From NCBI RefSeq assembly GCF_008253865.1, contig NZ_CP042331.1, positions 1,860,001 through 1,924,000 of the forward strand: 64,000 bases of DNA, written 5' to 3'. This document shows positions 16,188 to 23,792 of this stretch, piece after piece. This DNA comes from Bosea sp. F3-2. Lineage in GTDB: Bacteria; Pseudomonadota; Alphaproteobacteria; Rhizobiales; Beijerinckiaceae. The notes below the pieces were generated by a model. It was not told the DNA's origin, did not search any database, and saw nothing but the letters and a program-made list of their open reading frames with translations. The position numbers and the translations under genes were made by a program. Within the stretch, counting starts at the first letter, position 1, and every line of letters begins with the position of its first letter.

Positions 16188-17081
16188 TTAGGTATTCAGC
16201 AGCCCGGCGAAAACCATGGCCTCGCGGATGGTCTTGCCAGTTTCTGCCGAGACCGGCAGCAATGGCAGGCGGACCTCCTCCTCGATGCGGCCGAGCAGCT
16301 TGAGGCCGTGCTTGGCCCCGGCGAGGCCGGGCTCCTTGAAGGTCGCATCGTGGAGCGGCACCAGCCGGTCCTGCACCTTCAGCGCTGTGGCGAAATCGCC
16401 CTTGAGCACGGCGTCCATCAGATCGGCGCAGAGGCGCGGCGCGATATTGGCGACGACCGAGATGCAGCCATGACCACCGGCCGCCATATAGGCCAGCGCC
16501 GTCATGTCCTCGCCCGAGAGCTGGATGAAGTCCGGCCCCATGGCGTGGCGCTGCTGCGAGACGCGGGCGAGATTGGCGGTGGCATCCTTCACGCCGGCGA
16601 TGTTCTTGAGCTCATAGAGCCGCGTCATCGTCTCGACCGACATGTCCACCACCGAGCGCGGCGGGATGTTGTAGATGATGATCGGGATGCCGATCGCATC
16701 GTTCACCGCCTTGAAGTGCTGGTACATGCCCTCCTGAGTGGGCTTGTTGTAGTAGGGCGTGACCACCAGAACGGCATTGGCGCCGGCCTTTTCGGCATGG
16801 ACCGCCAGGTCGATCGCCTCGATCGTGTTGTTGGAACCGGCGCCGGCGATCACCGGAACGCGGCCCTTGGCCTGATCGACAACGATCTCGACGACGCGCT
16901 TGTGCTCGTCATGCGACAGCGTCGGGCTTTCGCCGGTGGTGCCGACCGGAACCAGACCGGTCGAACCGCTCGCGATCTGCCATTCGACCAGCGCGCGCAG
17001 CGCCTCCTCGTCGACCTTGCCGGTTTTGAAGGGGGTGACCAGAGCGGGCATCGAGCCGGTAAGGGCAATGTGCTTGGTCAT
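16188..17081 (-). CDS. dapA: 4-hydroxy-tetrahydrodipicolinate synthase
   Basis: DapA condenses pyruvate with aspartate semialdehyde in the lysine and meso-diaminopimelate pathway. The 297-residue TIM barrel shows GSMPALVTPF, GTTGESPTLSHDEH, the catalytic tyrosine in PIIIYNIPPRSVVDM, and the Schiff-base lysine in AGVKDATANL. The start at 17081 gives MTKHIALTGSMPAL; a start 42 bases upstream adds an unconserved arginine-rich stretch. It lies upstream of paiB-smpB on the same strand and diverges from the lytic transglycosylase gene. Confidence 0.97.
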   Translation of the reverse strand: MTKHIALTGSMPALVTPFKTGKVDEEALRALVEWQIASGSTGLVPVGTTGESPTLSHDEHKRVVEIVVDQAKGRVPVIAGAGSNNTIEAIDLAVHAEKAGANAVLVVTPYYNKPTQEGMYQHFKAVNDAIGIPIIIYNIPPRSVVDMSVETMTRLYELKNIAGVKDATANLARVSQQRHAMGPDFIQLSGEDMTALAYMAAGGHGCISVVANIAPRLCADLMDAVLKGDFATALKVQDRLVPLHDATFKEPGLAGAKHGLKLLGRIEEEVRLPLLPVSAETGKTIREAMVFAGLLNT

Positions 17082-17253
17082 GGGGCAGGTCCTGAAGCGA
17101 AGTACGGGTTGTCGGGCCGCCACACATAAACCGTCGTTTGGTCAAGGCAAAGCCGGCAATGCATGAAAATCCGTGGCCTCATAGTTAAGCCTTCATCAAC
17201 CCCCTTCCCCGACCATCAATCCCCGATGCCTGCCCCCAGGATGGAGTCCCGCC

Positions 17254-19332
17254 ATGGCCTCGCCTGCTGCCGCGAGGAGACTGATCGGCTTGCTGCTGCC
17301 TGCGTTGCTCAGCGCCTCGACAACGCAGGCAGGTGACGACGGCATGCTGGCGAGCCAGCGCAAGCTCGCCATGATCGGCGACGTCGAGACCACGGGCGCG
17401 CTGCTGCCCTATCCGCCCTCCACCCTGCGCGGCGAGGATGCAATCAATCTGGACGCCGTGAAAGCTGCCGTCGCCGCCTATCGCCGCGGCGCGCTCGGCG
17501 ACGGCGACGAGCTTGCGGCCCGGATCGAGGATGGCGCCATTCGCACGCTGCTCGAATGGGTGGCGATCCACGCCAATGCAGGCAGCGTATCGTTCGCGCG
17601 GATCGACGCCTTCCTGCGCGAGCATCCGAACTATCCCGCAACGACCCGTTTTCGACGTCGCGCCGAAGAGGCGCTGATCGCTGAAAAGAAAAGTCCGCTG
17701 GTCGTCCGCGCGTTCTTTCACGGCCAGCAGCCGGTCTCGCCGGCAGGGCGGATCGCTCTTGCGCTCGCGCTCAAGGACGAGGGGCGAACCGAAGAGGCCG
17801 TTGCTCTCGTGCGCCAGAGCTGGCGCAAGGACCCGTTCGGGCAAGCGTTGGAGAAGATCGTCCTCAAGGAGTTCGAGACAGCGCTGACGAAGGACGACCA
17901 TCGCCTGCGAACGGAGCGCTTCCTGTTCAAGGAAAACGGCGAGGCAGCGTTGCGCAATGCCGCCCGCGTCTCGGCTGATTATGTCGTGCTGGCCAGGGCG
18001 CGGCTTGCCAGCGCCGGAGCGCGCCGGCCGATTTCCGAGAAGCAGATCGCGGCCGTCCCGGCCTCCGTTCGCAGCGACGTCTCCTTCGCCTTCCTGCAGG
18101 CGCAGCAGGCGCGCCGTGCCGACAAGCTCGACGATGCGGTGAAGGCGCTCGCCAATATTCCGCGCGATCCAAAGCTGCTCGGGGACGGCGACGGCTGGTG
18201 GGAAGAACGGCGGATCATTTCGCGCAAGCTCCTCGATGCCGGCCAGCCGGCGAAGGCCTACGAGGTCTCGGCCGGCCATGGCGCCGAGGACGCGGCCCAG
18301 CGCATCGAGGCCGAGTGGCATGCCGGCTTCATCGCACTCCGCTTCCTGAAGAAGCCGGATGTGGCGCAGAAGCATTTCGATGCCGCCGCGGCCATCGGCG
18401 AAACGCCGATCTCGGTCGCACGCGCCGCCTATTGGCGGGGCCGCGCCTATGAGGAGCTAGGCCAGGCCGAGGAAGCGAAGGCTGCCTTCGGCAAGGCGGC
18501 CGAACAGCCTGTCGCCTATTACGGCCAGCTCGCGCGGGCAAAACTGGGTCTGGACCGTCTGCCGCTTCGGAGCACCTCGGCCGCCGCCCTCGAGGGATTG
18601 CCGGGCCATCGCGGTGTGCGGCTGCTCTACCGCATCGGCGAGCGCGACCTCGCCACGCTGATGCTCAATGATCTGGCGCAGCGCCTGCACACCACCGAAG
18701 CGCTGGAAGCCATCGCGGCGATCGCCCAGCGTGAAGCGGATGCACGCGCGCTGGTCGGCATCGGCAAGGCGGCGCTGCAGCGCGGCTTCCCGCTCGACAT
18801 GGCCGCCTATCCGGTCAACGGCATCCCGGAATTCGACGTGCTCGGCGATCCGATGGAACGCGCCATCGTCCACGCCATCGCCCGGCAGGAAAGCGCCTTC
18901 GACCCGTCCGCCATGTCCCATGCCGGCGCGCGCGGGCTGATGCAGATGATGCCTGCGACCGCGCGTGAGACGGCGCGCCGCGCGGGCCTGCCCTTCGACT
19001 GGGAGAAGCTCGGGCAGGATCCGCTCTATGCGGCGCGGATGGGCGCCGCCCATCTCAACGACCTGCTGAAGGAGTGGCGCGGCTCCTACATCCTGACTTT
19101 CGCGGCCTATAATGCCGGCTCGCCGAACGTGAAGAAATGGATCGCCGCCTATGGCGACCCGCGCGATCCGGAGGTCGATGCCGTCGACTGGGTCGAGCGC
19201 ATTCCCTTCTCCGAGACACGCAACTACGTCCAGCGCGTGATGGAGAATCTGCAGGTCTATCGCGAGCGGCTGAACCAGCGCACTGCCTATCTGATCGACT
19301 ACGACCTGAAGCGCGGCGGCAAGCGCGACTGA
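17254..19332 (+). CDS. slt: Soluble lytic murein transglycosylase (Slt70 type)
   Basis: This periplasmic enzyme cleaves peptidoglycan between MurNAc and GlcNAc, forming 1,6-anhydro ends. The 692-residue product has a signal peptide (LIGLLLPALLSASTTQA), a long alpha-helical superhelix with TPR-like pairs (about 80-500), and a C-terminal GEWL-like domain. The catalytic glutamate is Glu546 in ARQESAFDPSAMSHAGARGL, followed by MQMMPATAR, FAAYNAGSPNVKKW and the IPFSETRNYVQRV segment. It is divergent from dapA, with about 170 bp between the two starts. The next genes are not obviously related in function. Confidence 0.95.
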   Translation: MASPAAARRLIGLLLPALLSASTTQAGDDGMLASQRKLAMIGDVETTGALLPYPPSTLRGEDAINLDAVKAAVAAYRRGALGDGDELAARIEDGAIRTLLEWVAIHANAGSVSFARIDAFLREHPNYPATTRFRRRAEEALIAEKKSPLVVRAFFHGQQPVSPAGRIALALALKDEGRTEEAVALVRQSWRKDPFGQALEKIVLKEFETALTKDDHRLRTERFLFKENGEAALRNAARVSADYVVLARARLASAGARRPISEKQIAAVPASVRSDVSFAFLQAQQARRADKLDDAVKALANIPRDPKLLGDGDGWWEERRIISRKLLDAGQPAKAYEVSAGHGAEDAAQRIEAEWHAGFIALRFLKKPDVAQKHFDAAAAIGETPISVARAAYWRGRAYEELGQAEEAKAAFGKAAEQPVAYYGQLARAKLGLDRLPLRSTSAAALEGLPGHRGVRLLYRIGERDLATLMLNDLAQRLHTTEALEAIAAIAQREADARALVGIGKAALQRGFPLDMAAYPVNGIPEFDVLGDPMERAIVHAIARQESAFDPSAMSHAGARGLMQMMPATARETARRAGLPFDWEKLGQDPLYAARMGAAHLNDLLKEWRGSYILTFAAYNAGSPNVKKWIAAYGDPRDPEVDAVDWVERIPFSETRNYVQRVMENLQVYRERLNQRTAYLIDYDLKRGGKRD

Positions 19333-19359
19333 GGTCTGTCCTGTCAGGGAGCCGAGTTC

Positions 19360-19461
19360 GTCATTCCGGGCGAAGCGAAGCGGAGACCCGGAATCCATCA
19401 TGGAGCGCCGCCCTTCGATGGATTCCGGATCGACGCGGCTTCGTCGCTTGTCCGGAATGAC
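19360..19461. repeat. GTCATTCC-type palindromic repeat
   Basis: The element runs from GTCATTCCGGGCGAAGCGAA to CTTGTCCGGAATGAC with the central stem CCGGAATCCATC/GATGGATTCCGG. It is located just downstream of the slt stop codon. Confidence 0.9.
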
Positions 19462-19530
19462 GGGCCTGTTTCAGCCGAAGCGCCCGACCGTTCAATGGCG
19501 CAGCAACCATTTCCCCATCGTTTGCAATAT

Positions 19531-19543
19531 TTGAAACTTTCAA
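19531..19543. promoter_or_regulatory. Palindrome upstream of the amidohydrolase operon
   Basis: TTGAAA-C-TTTCAA is a perfect 13-bp palindrome in an AT-rich stretch, ending 30 bp before the M20 start. A MarR regulator is the third gene of the same unit, and MarR dimers bind such short palindromes, so this is a candidate autoregulatory operator. Confidence 0.4.
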
Positions 19544-19573
19544 TTACCCATTTCCTGCAGCGGAGGAACTTCG

Positions 19574-20728
19574 ATGCTGCAGGACATTGCCGATTTCGCG
19601 CCGACGCTTCAGGCTTGGCGCCGCGACCTTCACGCCCATCCCGAGATCGCCTTCCAGGAATTCCGGACCTCGGACTTCGTCGCGCATACGCTTGCCTCCT
19701 TCGGTGTCGAGGTTCAGCGCGGGCTGGGCGGCACCGGACTCGTCGGCGTCATCAAGGGCGCGGCGGAGGGGCCGACCATCGGGCTGCGCGCCGATATGGA
19801 CGCGCTGCCGATGGATGAAGAGACCGGGCTCGACTACCGCTCGAACACGGACGGCCAGTTCCATGGCTGCGGCCATGACGGGCATACGGTGATGTTGCTG
19901 GCGGCCGCCCGCCACCTTGCCGCCAACCCGCCCAAGCGCGGCAAGGTCCATCTGATCTTCCAGCCGGCCGAGGAGATCGGTCAGGGCGCCGAGCGCATGA
20001 TCGCCGACGGGCTGTTCGAGCGCTTCCCCTGCTCGGAAGTCTACGCGCTGCACACCATCCCGCTCTATGAGGAAGGCACCGCCGCCGTCCGCCCCGGCCC
20101 GACGCTGAGCGGCACCACGGTCTTCGAGATCCGGATCGACGGCGTCGGCGGTCATGGCGCCGCGCCCCATACGACAATCGATCCGCTCCAGGTCGCGGCG
20201 CGGCTCGCGAGCGAGATCTCCTCGATCGTCGGGCGCCATGTCGATCCGATGGAGCCGGCCGTCATCAGCCTGGGCCGTCTCTGCGCCGGCACTGCCGCCA
20301 ACATCATCCCGGCCTCGGCCGAACTCAGCGGCACGATCCGTACCTACGATCCGGCAACGGAAGCTCTCATCATCGAGAAGCTCGACGCGATCTGCCGTGG
20401 CTTCGCGGAGATGTCTGGCTGCACGATCACCTGCACGAAGAAGGCAAGCTGCCCGCCCTGCCTTAACGACCCGCGTGCCGCTGCAGCTGCTGCGGCGGCT
20501 GCCGGCACGGTTCTCGGCGAGGCGAAGGTTCGGACCGACCTCAGGCCCCTGCCCTTCTCCGACGACTTCGCGCTGATGCTGCGCCAGTGGCCCGGCGCCT
20601 ACATCTTCCTCGGCCAGCCCGGCGCGATGTGCCACCATCCGACCTTCGATTTCGACGACCGCCTGCTACCGATCGGCGCCAGCATCCTGTGCCGTCTCGT
20701 CGAGCGCCAGACTGGAGCCAACGCATGA
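19574..20728 (+). CDS. M20 family amidohydrolase (hippurate hydrolase/N-acyl amino acid amidohydrolase-like)
   Basis: M20D peptidases hydrolyse N-acyl amino acids or aminobenzoyl conjugates with a two-metal site. The 384-residue product begins at the ATG after GGAGGAACTTCG and has WRRDLHAHPEIAFQEFRT, LRADMDALPMDE, the metal-binding CGHDGHTVMLL and the catalytic glutamates in FQPAEEIGQGAE. The dimerisation domain contains GGHGAAPH. Its stop overlaps the start of an MHS-family transporter (ATGA), and a MarR regulator follows, so uptake and hydrolysis of a conjugated substrate are probably linked. The exact substrate is not readable. Confidence 0.92.
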   Translation: MLQDIADFAPTLQAWRRDLHAHPEIAFQEFRTSDFVAHTLASFGVEVQRGLGGTGLVGVIKGAAEGPTIGLRADMDALPMDEETGLDYRSNTDGQFHGCGHDGHTVMLLAAARHLAANPPKRGKVHLIFQPAEEIGQGAERMIADGLFERFPCSEVYALHTIPLYEEGTAAVRPGPTLSGTTVFEIRIDGVGGHGAAPHTTIDPLQVAARLASEISSIVGRHVDPMEPAVISLGRLCAGTAANIIPASAELSGTIRTYDPATEALIIEKLDAICRGFAEMSGCTITCTKKASCPPCLNDPRAAAAAAAAAGTVLGEAKVRTDLRPLPFSDDFALMLRQWPGAYIFLGQPGAMCHHPTFDFDDRLLPIGASILCRLVERQTGANA

Positions 20729-22020
20729 CTGCCGCAGCTATCCAGATTGGACAGCCACGCTCGCCCGCGATGGTCCGCCGCGCCGTGATCTCCTCGGTGA
20801 TCGGCAACGGCCTCGAGTGGTACGACTTCCTCGTCTACGGCTTCTTCGCCACCATCATCTCGCAGGTCTTCTTCCCGAGCTCCGACCCGCTCATCTCGGC
20901 GCTGCTGACGGCAGCGACCTTCGCGATCTCCTTCCTGGTGAGACCGATCGGCGGCGTGCTGCTCTCGACCTATGCCGATCGCTTCGGCCGCAAGCCGATC
21001 CTCACGGTGATGATCCTGATCATGGGGTTCTCGACCGTGCTGATTGGCCTGACGCCGAGCTATGCGACGATCGGCATCCTCGCGCCGATCCTCGTCATCA
21101 TCGCCCGCATCCTGCAGGGCATCTCGGTCGGCGCCGAATTCGCCTCGGCCACAGCGATGCTGGTCGAATACGCGCCGCCCGGCCGCAAGATGACCTATGG
21201 CAGTTTCCAGATGTGCTCGCAGGCGCTGGCTCTGGCGCTCGCAGCCTTCTCCGGCTACGCGCTGGCGACGCTGCTCACGCCGGAGGCGTTGCAGGGCTGG
21301 GGCTGGCGCATTCCCTTCCTGCTGGGATCGCTGATCACGCCGCTCGGCTTCTATATCCGCCGCTTCGTCGACGAATCGCCGGAGTATGAGAAAGAGGCCG
21401 GCAAGAACACCGGCCGCACACCGTTTCGCGCCGTGCTGGCCGAGCATCGCAACGCGCTGCTGCGCTGCTTCGGGATCATGATCCCGGGCACCGCTTCCAA
21501 CTATGTCTGGTTCATCTTCCTGCCGGGTTATGTCGTGCGGCAGCTCAAGCTACCCTTCACCAGCGCGATGCTGAGCTCGCTGATCGGCGGCATCCTGCTG
21601 TTCGTCTTCGTGCCGATCATGGGCCATCTCGCCGACCGCTGGAGCCCGCGCCGCATCTGGCTCCTGGGCATGCTGAGCTTCTCGCTGCTTTCCTATCCGC
21701 TCTTGGCCTATGTCGTGGCGGAGCCGAGCTTCGAGCGGCTGCTGCTGGTGCAGGCGATCTGTGCGCTGCCGATCGCGGCGATCTGGGCGCCCACGCCGGG
21801 TCTGCTCGCCGGCATGTTCCCGACGGATGTCCGTTCGACCGGGATGTCGGTTGCCTACAATGTGGTCGTGCTGCTGTTCGGCGGGCTCGCGCCCTTCACA
21901 CTGACCTGGCTGGTGGCGAAGACGGGCTCCGATCTGGTGCCAGCCTACTATCTGCTGGCCTGCGCGGCGCTCTCGCTGACCGCGCTCACGCTGGCGGGTC
22001 GGCAGAGCAACAAGCGCTGA
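20725..22020 (+). CDS. MFS transporter, metabolite:H+ symporter (MHS) family
   Basis: The 431-residue protein has twelve predicted transmembrane segments and the MHS hallmark VIGNGLEWYDFLVYGFFATI near the N terminus. YADRFGRKPIL is the MFS loop 2-3 motif, and GISVGAEFASATAMLVEYAP is typical of ProP/ShiA/KgtP relatives. MHS members import organic acids, betaines and related solutes by proton symport. The ATG at 20725 overlaps the M20 stop by four bases, which suggests it imports the substrate of that amidohydrolase. The substrate remains unknown. Confidence 0.9.
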   Translation: MTAAAIQIGQPRSPAMVRRAVISSVIGNGLEWYDFLVYGFFATIISQVFFPSSDPLISALLTAATFAISFLVRPIGGVLLSTYADRFGRKPILTVMILIMGFSTVLIGLTPSYATIGILAPILVIIARILQGISVGAEFASATAMLVEYAPPGRKMTYGSFQMCSQALALALAAFSGYALATLLTPEALQGWGWRIPFLLGSLITPLGFYIRRFVDESPEYEKEAGKNTGRTPFRAVLAEHRNALLRCFGIMIPGTASNYVWFIFLPGYVVRQLKLPFTSAMLSSLIGGILLFVFVPIMGHLADRWSPRRIWLLGMLSFSLLSYPLLAYVVAEPSFERLLLVQAICALPIAAIWAPTPGLLAGMFPTDVRSTGMSVAYNVVVLLFGGLAPFTLTWLVAKTGSDLVPAYYLLACAALSLTALTLAGRQSNKR

Positions 22021-22030
22021 CGAGCTGGCG

Positions 22031-22459
22031 ATGCCGCCGCGCGACGCCTTCCTGACCTTCCGGCTGGATCAACTCAGCCAGACCGCGATGGCGAAGGCCT
22101 CGCAGGTCTACAAGGCGCAGCTCGGCCTCAACATCCGCGAGCTGCGCGTGATCCGCGCCATTGGGGACGCGCCGGGGCTGTCGTCCCGTGCGCTCTCGGA
22201 GGCGACCTTCATCGAGCAGACGCTGATTTCCAAGCATCTGCGCAAGCTGGTGGACGAAGGCTATGTCCACCGCCAGCTCGAAAGCGCCGATGCTCGCAAG
22301 GTCGCACTGGACCTGACCCCGAAGGGCGAAGCCGTCCGGCAGGAGGCCGACCGGCTTGGCGAGGAGATGGAGCGCGACTTCCTTTCCGCACTGACGCCGG
22401 ACGAACTCGACATCTTCAACCGCTGCCTCGTCAAGCTGCGGGGTTGGGGAGCGTCCTGA
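22031..22459 (+). CDS. MarR family transcriptional regulator
   Basis: The 142-residue product has the MarR fold: an N-terminal dimerisation helix, then a winged HTH with RVIRAIGDAPGLSSRALSEA, recognition helix EQTLISKHLRKLVDEGY, and the wing VHRQLESADARKVALDLTPKG. It starts 10 bp after the transporter stop and probably belongs to the same transcript as the amidohydrolase and transporter, whose expression it may repress via the palindrome at 19531-19543. The ligand is likely related to the transported substrate (inference). Confidence 0.92.
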   Translation: MPPRDAFLTFRLDQLSQTAMAKASQVYKAQLGLNIRELRVIRAIGDAPGLSSRALSEATFIEQTLISKHLRKLVDEGYVHRQLESADARKVALDLTPKGEAVRQEADRLGEEMERDFLSALTPDELDIFNRCLVKLRGWGAS

Positions 22460-22539
22460 TCGTCCAGCCATGAAAGCCGGCTTTCGCGCTCGACATGAGC
22501 GTGGTTAGGTGCCTTGCAGCCCGTCGCTTCGAGTTCCTC

Positions 22540-23433
22540 ATGATCACGGATACCGCCTTCACCTCCCGCTTCGTCAGCGCTCGCGACGGTTTAAAACTGC
22601 ACCTGCGTGACTATGGTCCGCTCGAAGCGACCACGCTGCCGGTCGTCTGCCTGCCGGGCTTCGCGCGCACTGCTGCCGATTTCCACGAGCTGGCATTGGC
22701 TCTCGCGCAGGACGAAGCAAAGCCGAGGCGCGTGCTTGCCCTCGACTATCGCGGCCGCGGGCTCTCGGACTACGACCGCAACTGGAAGAACTACGATATC
22801 CGCATCGAGCTCGACGACCTCATGCAGATTCTGGTCGCGATGGGCATCGAACAGGCAATTTTCGTGGGCACTTCGCGGGGCGGGCTTCTCACGATGGCGC
22901 TGGCCGCGGCCCGGCCGGCCGTGATCCGCGGCGTGGTCTTCAACGATGTCGGCCCGGTGATCGACGCGCGCGGCCTGCTGCGCATCCGCGGCTATGTCGG
23001 CAAGCTGCCGGTGCCGCGCAGCTTCTCGGAAGGCGCCGAGATCCTGAAGCGGCTCTCTGATCAGCACTTCCCGGCACTCGGCGAGGCTGAATGGGAGATG
23101 ATGGCCCGCCGCACCTGGACGGATCGCGAAGGCCCCCTCAAGCCAGACTACGATACCAGGCTCATGAAGGTTTTGGAGGAGCTCGATCTCGAAGCGCCCT
23201 TGCCGGTGCTCTGGACCTATTTCGACGGGCTCAAAGCGGTGCCGCTGCTGGCGATCCGCGGCGCGAACTCCGATCTGCTGGCCGAGAAGACCCTGCAGGA
23301 GATGGCCGAGCGCCATCCCGATTGCGAGATCTATACCGCGCCCGGGCAAGGTCATGCCCCGCTGTTGGGCTCGAAGGACATGACCCGGCGCATCGGCAAG
23401 CTGATCGCGCGGGCCGAGCGCCAGGCCGCCTGA
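22540..23433 (+). CDS. Alpha/beta fold hydrolase
   Basis: The product of about 297 residues has the alpha/beta hydrolase order: oxyanion strand PVVCLPGFARTAADFHELA, YRGRGLSDYD, nucleophile elbow VGTSRGGLLTM (Ser), an Asp-bearing strand AIRGANSDLLAE, and the catalytic His in GQGHAPLL. No lid insertion identifies a substrate. The ATG at 22540 (MITDTAFTSRF) was preferred because the conserved part starts at SRFVSARDGLKLHLRDYG; an ATG at 22495 is also in frame and neither has a strong RBS. It may be the last gene of the preceding unit. Confidence 0.85.
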   Translation: MITDTAFTSRFVSARDGLKLHLRDYGPLEATTLPVVCLPGFARTAADFHELALALAQDEAKPRRVLALDYRGRGLSDYDRNWKNYDIRIELDDLMQILVAMGIEQAIFVGTSRGGLLTMALAAARPAVIRGVVFNDVGPVIDARGLLRIRGYVGKLPVPRSFSEGAEILKRLSDQHFPALGEAEWEMMARRTWTDREGPLKPDYDTRLMKVLEELDLEAPLPVLWTYFDGLKAVPLLAIRGANSDLLAEKTLQEMAERHPDCEIYTAPGQGHAPLLGSKDMTRRIGKLIARAERQAA

Positions 23434-23444
23434 ATTCAGGGTTT

Positions 23445-23783
23445 CTACGGCTCTCCCCTGCGTTCATCGGATGGCTGCGGCGCCTGCGCGGAAGCCCCGA
23501 CGGCGCTCGCAGCGGCTGGTCTGGGAAGCAAACTGGCACAGACGCAGCCTGCCCAGTACGCCGCGATGAACAGCAGCGCCGTTTCAACCCATGTGGCAAC
23601 GGCACCGTTGAGCCACTGGAACCAGGCCAAGACTGCACCAACGGCCCAGAGCACGGCGATGAAGGTCCAGGCGCCGTTCCACAGCCGGGCCTTCCCACCA
23701 TCATGGCTGATCCAGCCCATGGCGAGCCCCAGGCCAAAGGCGGCGAGCAGGAACCAGACGAATTGGCTGGCGAGATAGAGCAT
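23445..23783 (-). CDS. Small inner-membrane protein next to OmpA-family gene
   Basis: The 112-residue product has three hydrophobic segments (about 3-22, 34-56 and 62-82: LYLASQFVWFLLAAFGLGLA, WTFIAVLWAVGAVLAWFQW, ETALLFIAAYWAGCVCASLL) and a hydrophilic Ala/Pro-rich C-terminal tail. No family was recognised. AGGAGG lies five bases before the ATG at 23783; a GTG two codons upstream overlaps that RBS and is less likely. It starts 9 bp after the stop of the BON/OmpA gene, so the two are almost certainly co-transcribed and may form a membrane complex. Confidence 0.75.
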   Translation of the reverse strand: MLYLASQFVWFLLAAFGLGLAMGWISHDGGKARLWNGAWTFIAVLWAVGAVLAWFQWLNGAVATWVETALLFIAAYWAGCVCASLLPRPAAASAVGASAQAPQPSDERRGEP

Positions 23784-23792
23784 GTCCACCTC

